Shown here: piece by piece, positions 1-5,530 of the stretch | How the letters are laid out: every line of letters begins with the position of its first letter | Position numbering within the stretch: position 1 is the stretch's first letter | Assembly: GCA_002719135.1 (NCBI GenBank) | Contig: PBGU01000037.1 | Coordinates: 39,243 to 44,958 of the forward strand | Direction: 5' to 3' | From: Gammaproteobacteria bacterium | Lineage (GTDB): Bacteria > Pseudomonadota > Gammaproteobacteria > Pseudomonadales > Azotimanducaceae | DNA length: 5,716 nucleotides | Translations under genes and position numbers: made by a program | The notes under the pieces: generated by a model | What the model was told of the DNA's origin: nothing | What the model saw: the letters and a program-made list of their open reading frames with translations, nothing else | Databases searched by the model: none

Positions 1-216
1 CTTGTTGGGATCCTCGTCGCGCTCGATCGACAGGAGTACGTTGAAGAAGGGTCTCTAACGGCTCTGGAAAGCATCTCGAGGGAGCTTTCGGTCCCCGTCG
101 AAAGTATAGCGGGTTTGAATGACGTCCTTCGATGTATAAAGAGCAACCCCGAATACCGCCACACCTTGCCAGAGCTGACGCAATACCAGCAAGCACACTG
201 TCAAGTTTTGGAGTAG
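1..216 (+). CDS. pyrE: Orotate phosphoribosyltransferase, C-terminal part (5' end outside the window)
   Basis: PyrE joins orotate to PRPP to give orotidine 5'-phosphate, a late step of cytosolic pyrimidine synthesis. Only the last 71 residues are present, read in frame from base 1 to the TAG at 214-216. The fragment opens with LVGILVALDRQE, matching the LAGVLISLDRQE strand found in E. coli PyrE just after the PRPP-binding motif. It goes on through a strand-helix pair (VPVESIAGLNDVLRCI) and ends in a helical tail (PELTQYQQAH) with the family's usual spacing. The PRPP loop and catalytic residues lie upstream, outside the window. The gene converges on argB. pyrE lies in the same block as coaBC in E. 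coli and downstream of argB in Pseudomonas, which supports the call. Identity rests on this C-terminal match plus context. Confidence 0.9.
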   Translation, partial: LVGILVALDRQEYVEEGSLTALESISRELSVPVESIAGLNDVLRCIKSNPEYRHTLPELTQYQQAHCQVLE

Positions 217-380
217 GCGTTAAGCGGAGAATTTCTGAAATTATCGGTGAAACGTTGCGTTCGGCACGCCTACGCAGTGTCATAAGACGATATTCCTGAA
301 ACGCGACTCAGAAGCCAGTTCTACCAATCGTATAAGTGCTGTATTCGATGAGCCGCTATTCTGGAATACTGCCGGCGGAC
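217..380. other. Convergent intergenic gap between pyrE and argB
   Basis: No credible gene is seen in these 164 bases. Both flanking genes end here, so transcript ends are expected. I see only small inverted repeats: AATTTC/GAAATT at 230-242, TGCGT/ACGCA at 256-260 and 272-276, and TATTC/GAATA at 357-368. The last lies inside a CCGC/GCGG pair (353-356, 375-378) just past the argB stop. None is a GC-rich hairpin followed by a T-run, so I do not call an intrinsic terminator. slmA, which neighbours pyrE in E. coli, is not present. Confidence 0.6.
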
Positions 381-1271
381 TTATGTAGAACGTTCACCGA
401 TTAGAGTACCTATGCCACTATCGGTTAGGACCTCTAAGAGAAGGGCATGCGGTACTCGACCATCGATAATGTGCGCGCTTTGGACACCTCCCTCCACCGC
501 GTCTAGTGCACAGCGCGCTTTCGGCAACATCCCGCCCTCGATGACACCTTGAGAAATCAAAAGGGCAGCTTTTTTGCGGCTGAGGGACGCGATCGTGTCA
601 TTGTTTCCGTCGAGAATACCGGGGGTATTTGTAATGAGCACGAGTTTTTCGGCGCCGATGTGTTGCGCAATGCCGCTCGCGACCAAGTCTGCATTAATGT
701 TAAGACTTTCGCCGTTTTGTCCGACTCCGATAGGCGCGACTACTGGGATGAAATCTCTATCCATTAGAGACTCAAGTACCGCGTGATTGATCGATTCCAC
801 TTCGCCAACTTGTCCAATATCGACACTTTTCGAAACGACGGAGCTTTCATTCGTCTCGGTTAATTCCATTCGTCGGGCACGGATCAGATTACCGTCTTTA
901 CCAGTGACTCCAACCGCCATTCCGCCGTTGTCGTTTATCAGAGACACGATTTCTTTATTGACCAACCCCCCGAGGACCATTTGCACGACGTCCATCGTTT
1001 CTTTGTTGGTTACTCGCATACCCCCAACGAATCGTGTGTCAATATTGAGTCGGCCAAGCAGCTCTTCGATTTGTGGCCCGCCACCGTGGACGACGATCGG
1101 ATTCATCCCAACTACTTTCATCAAAATAACGTCTCGAGCGAAGGCTCGTTTTAAATCATCGTGCGTCATGGCATTTCCACCGTATTTGATGACAATGGTG
1201 GAGCCGTGGAACCGTTGGATATAAGGAAGCGCCTCAACGAGAATCCGCGCAGTCTCTTCATGCTCATTCAT
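381..1271 (-). CDS. argB: Acetylglutamate kinase
   Basis: ArgB phosphorylates N-acetyl-L-glutamate with ATP, the second step of arginine synthesis, in the cytosol. The 296-residue protein covers the full amino-acid kinase fold. Visible motifs are KYGGNAM (29-35, Lys29 for phosphoryl transfer), HGGGPQI (62-68), GGMRVTN with Arg86 that binds substrate, the NINAD loop (191-195), and the nucleotide-side segment GGMLPK (246-251). The extra N-terminal helix before the kinase core (about 1-25, EALPYIQRF) and the C-terminal LTDSGIGTLI are features of the hexameric, arginine-inhibited type found in Pseudomonas. Feedback inhibition by arginine is therefore likely, but this is inference. The ATG at 1271 overlaps the algC stop (ATGA, 1268-1271), and the region before it has only a weak Shine-Dalgarno match, so translation is probably coupled to algC. 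The stop is TAA at 383-381. Confidence 0.97.
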   Translation of the reverse strand: MNEHEETARILVEALPYIQRFHGSTIVIKYGGNAMTHDDLKRAFARDVILMKVVGMNPIVVHGGGPQIEELLGRLNIDTRFVGGMRVTNKETMDVVQMVLGGLVNKEIVSLINDNGGMAVGVTGKDGNLIRARRMELTETNESSVVSKSVDIGQVGEVESINHAVLESLMDRDFIPVVAPIGVGQNGESLNINADLVASGIAQHIGAEKLVLITNTPGILDGNNDTIASLSRKKAALLISQGVIEGGMLPKARCALDAVEGGVQSAHIIDGRVPHALLLEVLTDSGIGTLIGERST

Positions 1272-2695
1272 GGAATCACCAGTTCGGGATCTATTTGGGT
1301 AATCGCCGTATGGAACGTGTTTTTGATACGTTGCAATGCTTCCGTACTTTCCGCTTCAAAACGTAGGCTAAGCACGGGACTCGTGTTGGACGCTCGAATC
1401 AATCCCCACCCATCTTCGTAATCTACGCGGATACCGTCGACAGTTGTGATTTCTCCTTCGTCGAAGTAATGGCATCGGGAAAGCGCGTCAATGACATCGA
1501 ATTTTTTCCTTTCCGTGGTTGGGATCTTAATCTCTGGCGTGGATATGACGGGCGGGAAATCCAGAAAAATGTCCTCAACGGTTCGCGTTTCTGCACTCAA
1601 TAATTCGAGGAGGCGAGCTGCGCTGTACAGCGCGTCGTCAAAGCCAAACCATCGTTCGACGAAGCAAATGTGTCCACTGAACTCTCCACCTAAAAGAGCT
1701 CCGGTTTCTTTCAGTTTAGCTTTAATGTGGGAGTGTCCAGTCTTCCACATTAGAGCCTTTCCGCCGAGATCAGTAATGAGAGAAGCCAGGCGACTACTGC
1801 ATTTGACATCGAAAATGATTTCGGCACCGCGGTTACGACTAAGAATGTCGCGGGCGAGTAGCATCAGCATCCGATCGGGCCAAATGATCGTGCCGCAATT
1901 ACTAACAATACCTAGACGATCGCCGTCTCCATCGAACGCGATGCCTAAATCTGCCCGATGCTCATCAACGGCGGATATGAGGTCTAGTAGATTCACAGGA
2001 TCGGCAGGATCGGGGTGGTGGTTTGGGAAGTTCCCATCCACATCTGAGTAGAGTGGAATGACGTTGCATCCGAGCATCGAAAATAGATCTGGCGCGACCA
2101 GACCCGCAACACCGTTACCGCAATCTACGACCACTCTAAGAGGTCGGGATAATTGAATGTCGTCACGAACTGCGGAAACGTAGTCGTTAATGATTTTCGT
2201 TTTGCGGTAAGTCCCTACACCGTCTGGGAGATTTTTGCTAACAACTCTTTCGCGCAATCGCTGGATTGCTTCTTCGGCTAGGGTTGTGCCTCCAATCATC
2301 ATCTTCAGACCGTTGTATTCCGGCGGATTATGCGAACCGGTGACCATGATTCCCGTTCCGATCGAAGACGTTGTTCCTGGGAATTCACGTTCATCAATGC
2401 GGTGCGTCGCGTAATAAAGCAATGGGGTCGGCACGGTCCCCACGTCAATGACGTTGATACCGCCGTCGTTGAGTCCTTTCGTTAAGGATTGGCATAGCAA
2501 TGGGGTCGAAATCCGACCGTCTCCCCCAATCACTGCAGCATGTTGGTCTTGGGATAATGCCTCGGCAGCAAACGCCCTTCCTATCCAATATACGGCAGTT
2601 GGAGTCAGGTTAGTTTCCACTATCCCACGGATGTCGTAAGCACGAAATATATCCGGATCGAGTTGGATATCAGATTGTGCAGCTGGGCTTGCCAT
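1268..2695 (-). CDS. algC: Phosphomannomutase/phosphoglucomutase
   Basis: This alpha-D-phosphohexomutase interconverts 6-phospho and 1-phospho forms of mannose and glucose, supplying precursors for GDP-mannose, LPS core and exopolysaccharide. The 475-residue protein has all four expected domains. Motifs are FRAYDIRGIV near the N-terminus (17-26), the phosphoserine loop TGSHNPPEYNG (119-129, catalytic Ser121), the metal-binding DGDGDR (255-260), the sugar-binding GEFSGH (337-342), and the phosphate-binding RASNTSP (434-440). The RASNT form and overall similarity point to the AlgC type rather than GlmM or a single-substrate CpsG. From memory of Pseudomonas AlgC (about 463 residues), there is a roughly ten-residue insertion at about 101-115, just before the catalytic loop. 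It lies 111 bases after coaBC and overlaps argB by four bases. No strong ribosome binding site precedes its ATG. Whether it acts on both sugars cannot be read from the sequence. Confidence 0.93.
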   Translation of the reverse strand: MASPAAQSDIQLDPDIFRAYDIRGIVETNLTPTAVYWIGRAFAAEALSQDQHAAVIGGDGRISTPLLCQSLTKGLNDGGINVIDVGTVPTPLLYYATHRIDEREFPGTTSSIGTGIMVTGSHNPPEYNGLKMMIGGTTLAEEAIQRLRERVVSKNLPDGVGTYRKTKIINDYVSAVRDDIQLSRPLRVVVDCGNGVAGLVAPDLFSMLGCNVIPLYSDVDGNFPNHHPDPADPVNLLDLISAVDEHRADLGIAFDGDGDRLGIVSNCGTIIWPDRMLMLLARDILSRNRGAEIIFDVKCSSRLASLITDLGGKALMWKTGHSHIKAKLKETGALLGGEFSGHICFVERWFGFDDALYSAARLLELLSAETRTVEDIFLDFPPVISTPEIKIPTTERKKFDVIDALSRCHYFDEGEITTVDGIRVDYEDGWGLIRASNTSPVLSLRFEAESTEALQRIKNTFHTAITQIDPELVIP

Positions 2696-2806
2696 GGGTT
2701 GCTCAGTGTCCGTGCGTGAATGAGGGGATTTGCGTAGAAGTTGCTGTGAATCGGAGCGAGCTAGCTCAAAAGCGAACGCATACTACTCGGTTCGAGAGTT
2801 TCAACG
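2696..2806. other. Gap between coaBC and algC, site where dut is expected
   Basis: In Pseudomonas and relatives dut (dUTPase) lies between coaBC and algC, and in E. coli it directly follows coaBC. These 111 bases are too short for it, and I see no dUTPase motif. They hold a perfect ten-base palindrome GAGCTAGCTC (2758-2767) and a weak four-base hairpin just after the coaBC stop (2784-2798), neither followed by a T-run. I see no clear terminator or promoter, so coaBC, algC and argB may be one transcript. Confidence 0.5.
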
Positions 2807-4018
2807 CTAGGTCCTATTGCTCGTATATAGCTCAGAGATTGCAGCGACCAACTTACTTGCAATCTCGGCTTTAGGTGACTTATCAAAAGTGGTCTCGCCA
2901 TGCGCATGCAAAAGGGTAACTTCGTTTTCGTCACTATCGAATCCGATGGAGTGGTCGGATACATCGTTCACGACGATTGCATCAAGGCATTTACGCTCAC
3001 GTTTTTGAACTGCATTTTTTATGAGGCTTTGTGTTTCTGCTGCGAATCCGACTAAGTAAGGGGGATCCGACAATGCGGCAACGCTTGCGAGAATGTCATC
3101 GTTTTCGACGAGTTCGATGGACATCGACGAGCCATTTTGTTGCATTTTTCTTATTTTGTGAGGCTCCGAATGGGAAGGTCGATAGTCGGCAACTGCAGCC
3201 ACGCCAAACATGATGTCGATATCGTTCGCTATATCTAATACTGCGGACTTCATCTGTGCAGCAGAAATGATATTTATTTGTTGGACTCCCTTGGGCGGAG
3301 GTAGCGCGACGGGACCACTTACTAAGGTGACGATGGCACCGGCATCCCGGGCGGCCTCCGCGATCGCGTAGCCCTGCTTTCCAGAGCTTGAGTTCGTTAT
3401 GTAGCGGACGGGGTCGATTGATTCCCTTGTGGGCCCTGCAGTCACCAGAACCCTGAGCCCGGTCATCGGCGTATCGATAGGATCGGTCGTCCCAAGCAAG
3501 TACGAGACAATATCCTTTATCTCGAGCATTCTTCCTGGTCCGGTTTCGCCGCAGGCTTGTTCGCCGCGATCGGGTCCGATGATGCTAACGCCGTCAGTTT
3601 TGAGCACTCCGATGTTTCTTTTCGTTGCAGAGTGATTCCACATTTCCAGGTTCATAGCTGGAGCGACGACCGTCGGAGCCGTTGTCGCCAAGTAAAGGGT
3701 TGTGAGTAGATCATTACTCAGGCCGTTCGCCAGACGCGCGAGTACGTTAGCGGTTGCGGGTGCTATAAGTAATGTATCCGCCCAGCGGGCAAGTTCGATG
3801 TGTCCCATCGAGCGCTCGGCTTCTAAATCCCATAAATCGTCGCGAACGCGGTGTCCCGAGAGGGTGGTCAGCACCGTGGCTGTAACGAAGTGATTCGCTG
3901 ATTCGGTCATTACGGGTATGACGTCCATCCCGGCAGCGACGAGCTGCCGCACAAGTGCGGGTGTCTTGTAAGCCGCAATACCGCCTCCGATACCAAGTAC
4001 GATGCGTTTCCCTTGCAT
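2807..4018 (-). CDS. coaBC: Bifunctional phosphopantothenoylcysteine decarboxylase / phosphopantothenate-cysteine ligase
   Basis: CoaBC (Dfp) ligates cysteine to 4'-phosphopantothenate using CTP, then decarboxylates the product to 4'-phosphopantetheine, giving two consecutive steps of coenzyme A synthesis. The 403-residue protein has the FMN-dependent decarboxylase (CoaC) first, about 1-180: GIGGGIAAYK (9-18), catalytic His73 in HIELARWAD, PAMN with Asn123, and Cys156 in the ACGETG substrate-lid region. The synthetase (CoaB) follows, about 185-403: GPTRESIDPVRYITN (195-209), SSGKQG (211-216), AAVADYRP (274-281), Lys288 in HKIRK, GFAAET (324-329) and NDVS (351-354). Both halves look intact. 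ATG at 4018 puts the conserved KRIVLGIGGG at the usual distance. An alternative ATG at 4025 is out of frame. No Shine-Dalgarno sequence is visible upstream. It is the first gene of the leftward group, and rpmB runs divergently from the far side of the upstream region. Confidence 0.97.
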   Translation of the reverse strand: MQGKRIVLGIGGGIAAYKTPALVRQLVAAGMDVIPVMTESANHFVTATVLTTLSGHRVRDDLWDLEAERSMGHIELARWADTLLIAPATANVLARLANGLSNDLLTTLYLATTAPTVVAPAMNLEMWNHSATKRNIGVLKTDGVSIIGPDRGEQACGETGPGRMLEIKDIVSYLLGTTDPIDTPMTGLRVLVTAGPTRESIDPVRYITNSSSGKQGYAIAEAARDAGAIVTLVSGPVALPPPKGVQQINIISAAQMKSAVLDIANDIDIMFGVAAVADYRPSHSEPHKIRKMQQNGSSMSIELVENDDILASVAALSDPPYLVGFAAETQSLIKNAVQKRERKCLDAIVVNDVSDHSIGFDSDENEVTLLHAHGETTFDKSPKAEIASKLVAAISELYTSNRT

Positions 4019-4050
4019 TATTCATAGCTGTGAAAATCAGGGGGGGCGCG

Positions 4051-4079
4051 AGGATAGCACGTCATATACCAGGCGTTGA
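4051..4079 (-). promoter_or_regulatory. Possible coaBC promoter
   Basis: On the minus strand an extended -10-like TGC-TATCCT (4059-4051) lies 17 bases after a poor -35-like TCAACG (4079-4074). It would start transcription roughly 25 to 30 bases upstream of the coaBC ATG. The -10 matches four of six consensus bases and the -35 only three, so this is a weak prediction supported mainly by position. Confidence 0.25.
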
Positions 4080-4204
4080 CCCCCTCGTGTGCCGGGACGC
4101 TCGGGATCGAAGAGATATTTTTGTACCATCGATCGGTTGCTAAAAGTGTGCTATTTGGTTGACGCCCTTATTGGAAAAGGCCCGCATGAATTGGGGCTTC
4201 TGAC

Positions 4205-4233
4205 TTGGTTTGGGGCGAGCGCTTTGGTATAAA
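4205..4233 (+). promoter_or_regulatory. Candidate sigma70-type promoter for rpmB-rpmG-mutM
   Basis: TTGGTT (4205-4210) is followed after exactly 17 bases by TATAAA (4228-4233), and TGG directly before it forms an extended -10 (TGn). This fits a vegetative promoter with a strong -10 and a weak -35. Transcription would begin near 4240, giving a leader of about 20 bases to the rpmB ATG. The GACGCACC segment after the -10 is a GC-rich discriminator, common at ribosomal-protein promoters under stringent control; that regulation is inference. No other convincing promoter was seen in 4019-4258. Confidence 0.5.
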
Positions 4234-4258
4234 GACGCACCTTTTTTCGGCGCCCCCC

Positions 4259-4495
4259 ATGTCCCAAGTGTGTCAAGTTACCGGTAAGCGGCCCATGAGC
4301 GGCAATCACGTTTCCCATGCGAACAATAAGACGCGGCGACGATTTCTCCCGAACATTCAGAATCATCGGTTCTGGGTAGAAAGTGAAAAGCGGTTTGTGC
4401 GGCTGCGTGTTTCGACGGCCGGGATGCGCATCATCGATAAAAAAGGCATTGAAGAAGTCCTTGGTGATATACGTAAGCGCGGGGAGAAAGTCTGA
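4259..4495 (+). CDS. rpmB: Large ribosomal subunit protein L28
   Basis: L28 is a small basic protein of the 50S subunit. The 78-residue product has the same length as E. coli L28 and follows it almost throughout: MSQVCQVTGKRP at the start, then KTRRRFLPNIQ, HRFWVESEKRFV and GMRIIDKKGIE. It has a single cysteine rather than two CxxC pairs, so it is the zinc-free form. The ATG at 4259 is chosen because it begins the conserved N-terminus; the frame is open further upstream (for example from TTG at 4205), but those codons match nothing in the family and overlap the promoter. The leader before the ATG is pyrimidine-rich and has no Shine-Dalgarno match. The TGA stop shares one base with the rpmG ATG. 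Confidence 0.97.
   Translation: MSQVCQVTGKRPMSGNHVSHANNKTRRRFLPNIQNHRFWVESEKRFVRLRVSTAGMRIIDKKGIEEVLGDIRKRGEKV
4481..4486 (+). promoter_or_regulatory. Ribosome binding site of rpmG
   Basis: GGGGAG lies inside the last codons of rpmB, eight bases before the rpmG ATG. It is the clearest Shine-Dalgarno sequence in the window and confirms the ATG at 4495 as the start of rpmG despite the one-base overlap with rpmB. Confidence 0.7.
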
Positions 4496-4650
4496 TGCGC
4501 GATAAAATTAAGTTGGTGAGCAGCGCGGATACCGGACACTACTACACGACGACGAAAAATAGACGCCTCAGCCCTGACAAGCTGGAACTCAGAAAATATG
4601 ACCCGGTAGTGCGTAAACACGTGATCTATCGGGAAGAGAAGATCAAGTAA
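4495..4650 (+). CDS. rpmG: Large ribosomal subunit protein L33
   Basis: L33 is a very small basic protein of the 50S subunit near the exit-tRNA site. The 51-residue product reads MRDKIKLVSSADTGHYYTT, then KNRRLSPDKLELRKYDPVV, and ends RKHVIYREEKIK, matching bacterial L33 over its whole length. It is four residues shorter at the N-terminus than the 55-residue E. coli protein, as is common in other gammaproteobacteria. There are no cysteines, so it is the zinc-independent form. Its ATG overlaps the rpmB stop by one base (TGATG, 4493-4497), and its TAA (4648-4650) directly abuts the mutM start, so the three genes are surely one transcript. The reading frame is short and easily missed by automatic gene calling. 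Confidence 0.97.
   Translation: MRDKIKLVSSADTGHYYTTTKNRRLSPDKLELRKYDPVVRKHVIYREEKIK
4631..4642 (+). promoter_or_regulatory. Probable ribosome binding site for the CTG start of mutM
   Basis: A twelve-base all-purine run, GGGAAGAGAAGA, ends eight bases before the CTG at 4651 and lies in the last codons of rpmG. It is a fair rather than strong match to the anti-Shine-Dalgarno sequence, but its spacing fits initiation at 4651. It supports, without proving, use of the CTG as start. Confidence 0.45.
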
Positions 4651-5460
4651 CTGCCAGAGCTTCCTGAAGTTGAAACAACGCGGCGGGGTGTTGCCCGGGT
4701 TTTAGAGGGTCGACGCCTGGTCGAGGTTGTAGTTCGGGAATCGAGGCTTCGGTGGCCCGTAGTCGTTCCGAATGGGCTGTCCGGATTGCGACTTAGCGCG
4801 GTTGATCGGAGGGCAAAGTACCTACTATTTCGATTCTCGCGCGTGACGGTGCTCATACATTTAGGCATGTCAGGACGGTTGCGCGTTGTTTCAGCGAATC
4901 TGCCAGCGGGCAAGCATGATCACGTGGATTTTCATTTCGAGGACGATCAAGTCTTGCGACTCAGCGATCCCCGACGATTCGGAAGTATTCACTTCTCATC
5001 CGACCCGGTGGAAGCGCATTGGTTGTTAAAGAATTTAGGGCCTGAGCCCCTGGGCGCCGATTTTAGTGGTGAATACTTGCACCACCTTTCTCGGCACCGT
5101 CGTCAGGCCGTAAAAACGTTCATCATGAACGCGCAGGTTGTGGTTGGGGTGGGAAACATATACGCGAATGAGTCGCTTTATCGGGCGGGGATCCGTCCGC
5201 GAAACGCGGCCGGTCGCATTTCGAAGGATCGTTATGTAGAGCTTGAACGGGCTATCCGAAGCACGTTAGAGGAAGCAATCGCGATGGGGGGCACGACTTT
5301 GAGGGATTACGTCGGGAGCGATGGGAAGCCTGGGTATTTTCGACAGGAATTGTTCGTATATGGGCGTGAAGGTAAAAGATGTCTTCGTTGCGAGACGATA
5401 CTGAAGGGGATTCGGTTGGGGCAGCGAGCGACTGTGTACTGTCCGTATTGCCAGCATTGA
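4651..5460 (+). CDS. mutM: Formamidopyrimidine-DNA glycosylase (8-oxoguanine repair), CTG start
   Basis: MutM (Fpg) removes 8-oxoguanine and formamidopyrimidines from DNA and cleaves the resulting abasic site by beta,delta-elimination. Reading from CTG at 4651 gives 269 residues, the length of E. coli MutM. The N-terminus is (M)PELPEVETTRRGV, with the catalytic Pro2 and Glu3. Lys56 in RRAKYLLF, HLGMSG (70-75, Met73 intercalates), DPRRFG (106-111, Arg108), GNIYANES (168-175), GGTTLRD (213-219) and a C-terminal zinc finger C-X2-C-X16-C-X2-C (Cys244, 247, 264, 267) with Arg259 are all present. The start must be CTG: the codon before it is the in-frame rpmG TAA, and no ATG, GTG or TTG occurs in frame until codon 46 (TTG at 4786), which would remove the catalytic residues. 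A sequencing error of ATG to CTG is the main alternative. It is the third gene of the rpmB-rpmG-mutM operon and converges on coaD, as in E. coli. Confidence 0.94.
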   Translation: MPELPEVETTRRGVARVLEGRRLVEVVVRESRLRWPVVVPNGLSGLRLSAVDRRAKYLLFRFSRVTVLIHLGMSGRLRVVSANLPAGKHDHVDFHFEDDQVLRLSDPRRFGSIHFSSDPVEAHWLLKNLGPEPLGADFSGEYLHHLSRHRRQAVKTFIMNAQVVVGVGNIYANESLYRAGIRPRNAAGRISKDRYVELERAIRSTLEEAIAMGGTTLRDYVGSDGKPGYFRQELFVYGREGKRCLRCETILKGIRLGQRATVYCPYCQH

Positions 5461-5480
5461 GAGTGGGGGACAACAGCGCG

Positions 5481-5525
5481 GCTGATGAATATTGTTCGTG
5501 ACCTATCTGGTTGGTCGGTATCAGC
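5481..5525. repeat. Inverted repeat in the mutM-coaD convergent gap
   Basis: GCTGAT (5481-5486) and ATCAGC (5520-5525) are perfect inverted arms, with GACC (5500-5503) and GGTC (5513-5516) nested inside. Both coaD and mutM transcripts end in this 70-base gap, so the structure could help end or protect either RNA. The arms are short, the loops are long, and only a poor T-rich stretch (GTTTCTT) follows on the plus strand. It is not a convincing intrinsic terminator. Confidence 0.3.
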
Positions 5526-5530
5526 GTTTC

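Noticed and set aside
217..380. Search for a small gene or slmA remnant between pyrE and argB
   Set aside because: No frame with a ribosome site or recognisable residues was found.
787..1224. Open frame of 145 codons on the plus strand, antisense to argB
   Set aside because: It is Thr/Ser/Pro/Ile-rich and resembles no family, while the opposite strand encodes a full argB.
1491..2051. Open frame of 186 codons on the plus strand, antisense to algC
   Set aside because: The translation is rich in Ser and Arg, has no recognisable domain, and lies wholly opposite a clear algC with every motif intact. It is a shadow of codon use.
2777..2804. Possible minus-strand promoter for algC (TTGAAA, 16-base spacer, TATGCG)
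   Set aside because: The -35 is good (five of six) but the -10 matches only three of six, so I do not call it; read-through from coaBC is as likely.
3747..4025. Open frame starting at the ATG at 4025, seven bases upstream of the coaBC start
   Set aside because: It is in another frame over the coaBC N-terminus, and its Arg/His/Tyr-rich product matches nothing. The coaBC frame from 4018 has all motifs.
4159..4198. TTGACG box and short inverted pieces (CCTT/AAGG, GCCC/GGGC) upstream of rpmB
   Set aside because: No -10 occurs at a usable distance from the box, and the stems are four bases long, within chance expectation.
4205..4258. N-terminal extension of L28 from TTG at 4205
   Set aside because: The 18 extra residues are not found in L28, and these bases contain the promoter. 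The family start is the Met at 4259.
4786..4788. TTG at 4786 as start of mutM
   Set aside because: It would remove the first 45 residues, including catalytic Pro2 and Glu3, although those residues are encoded perfectly in frame upstream.
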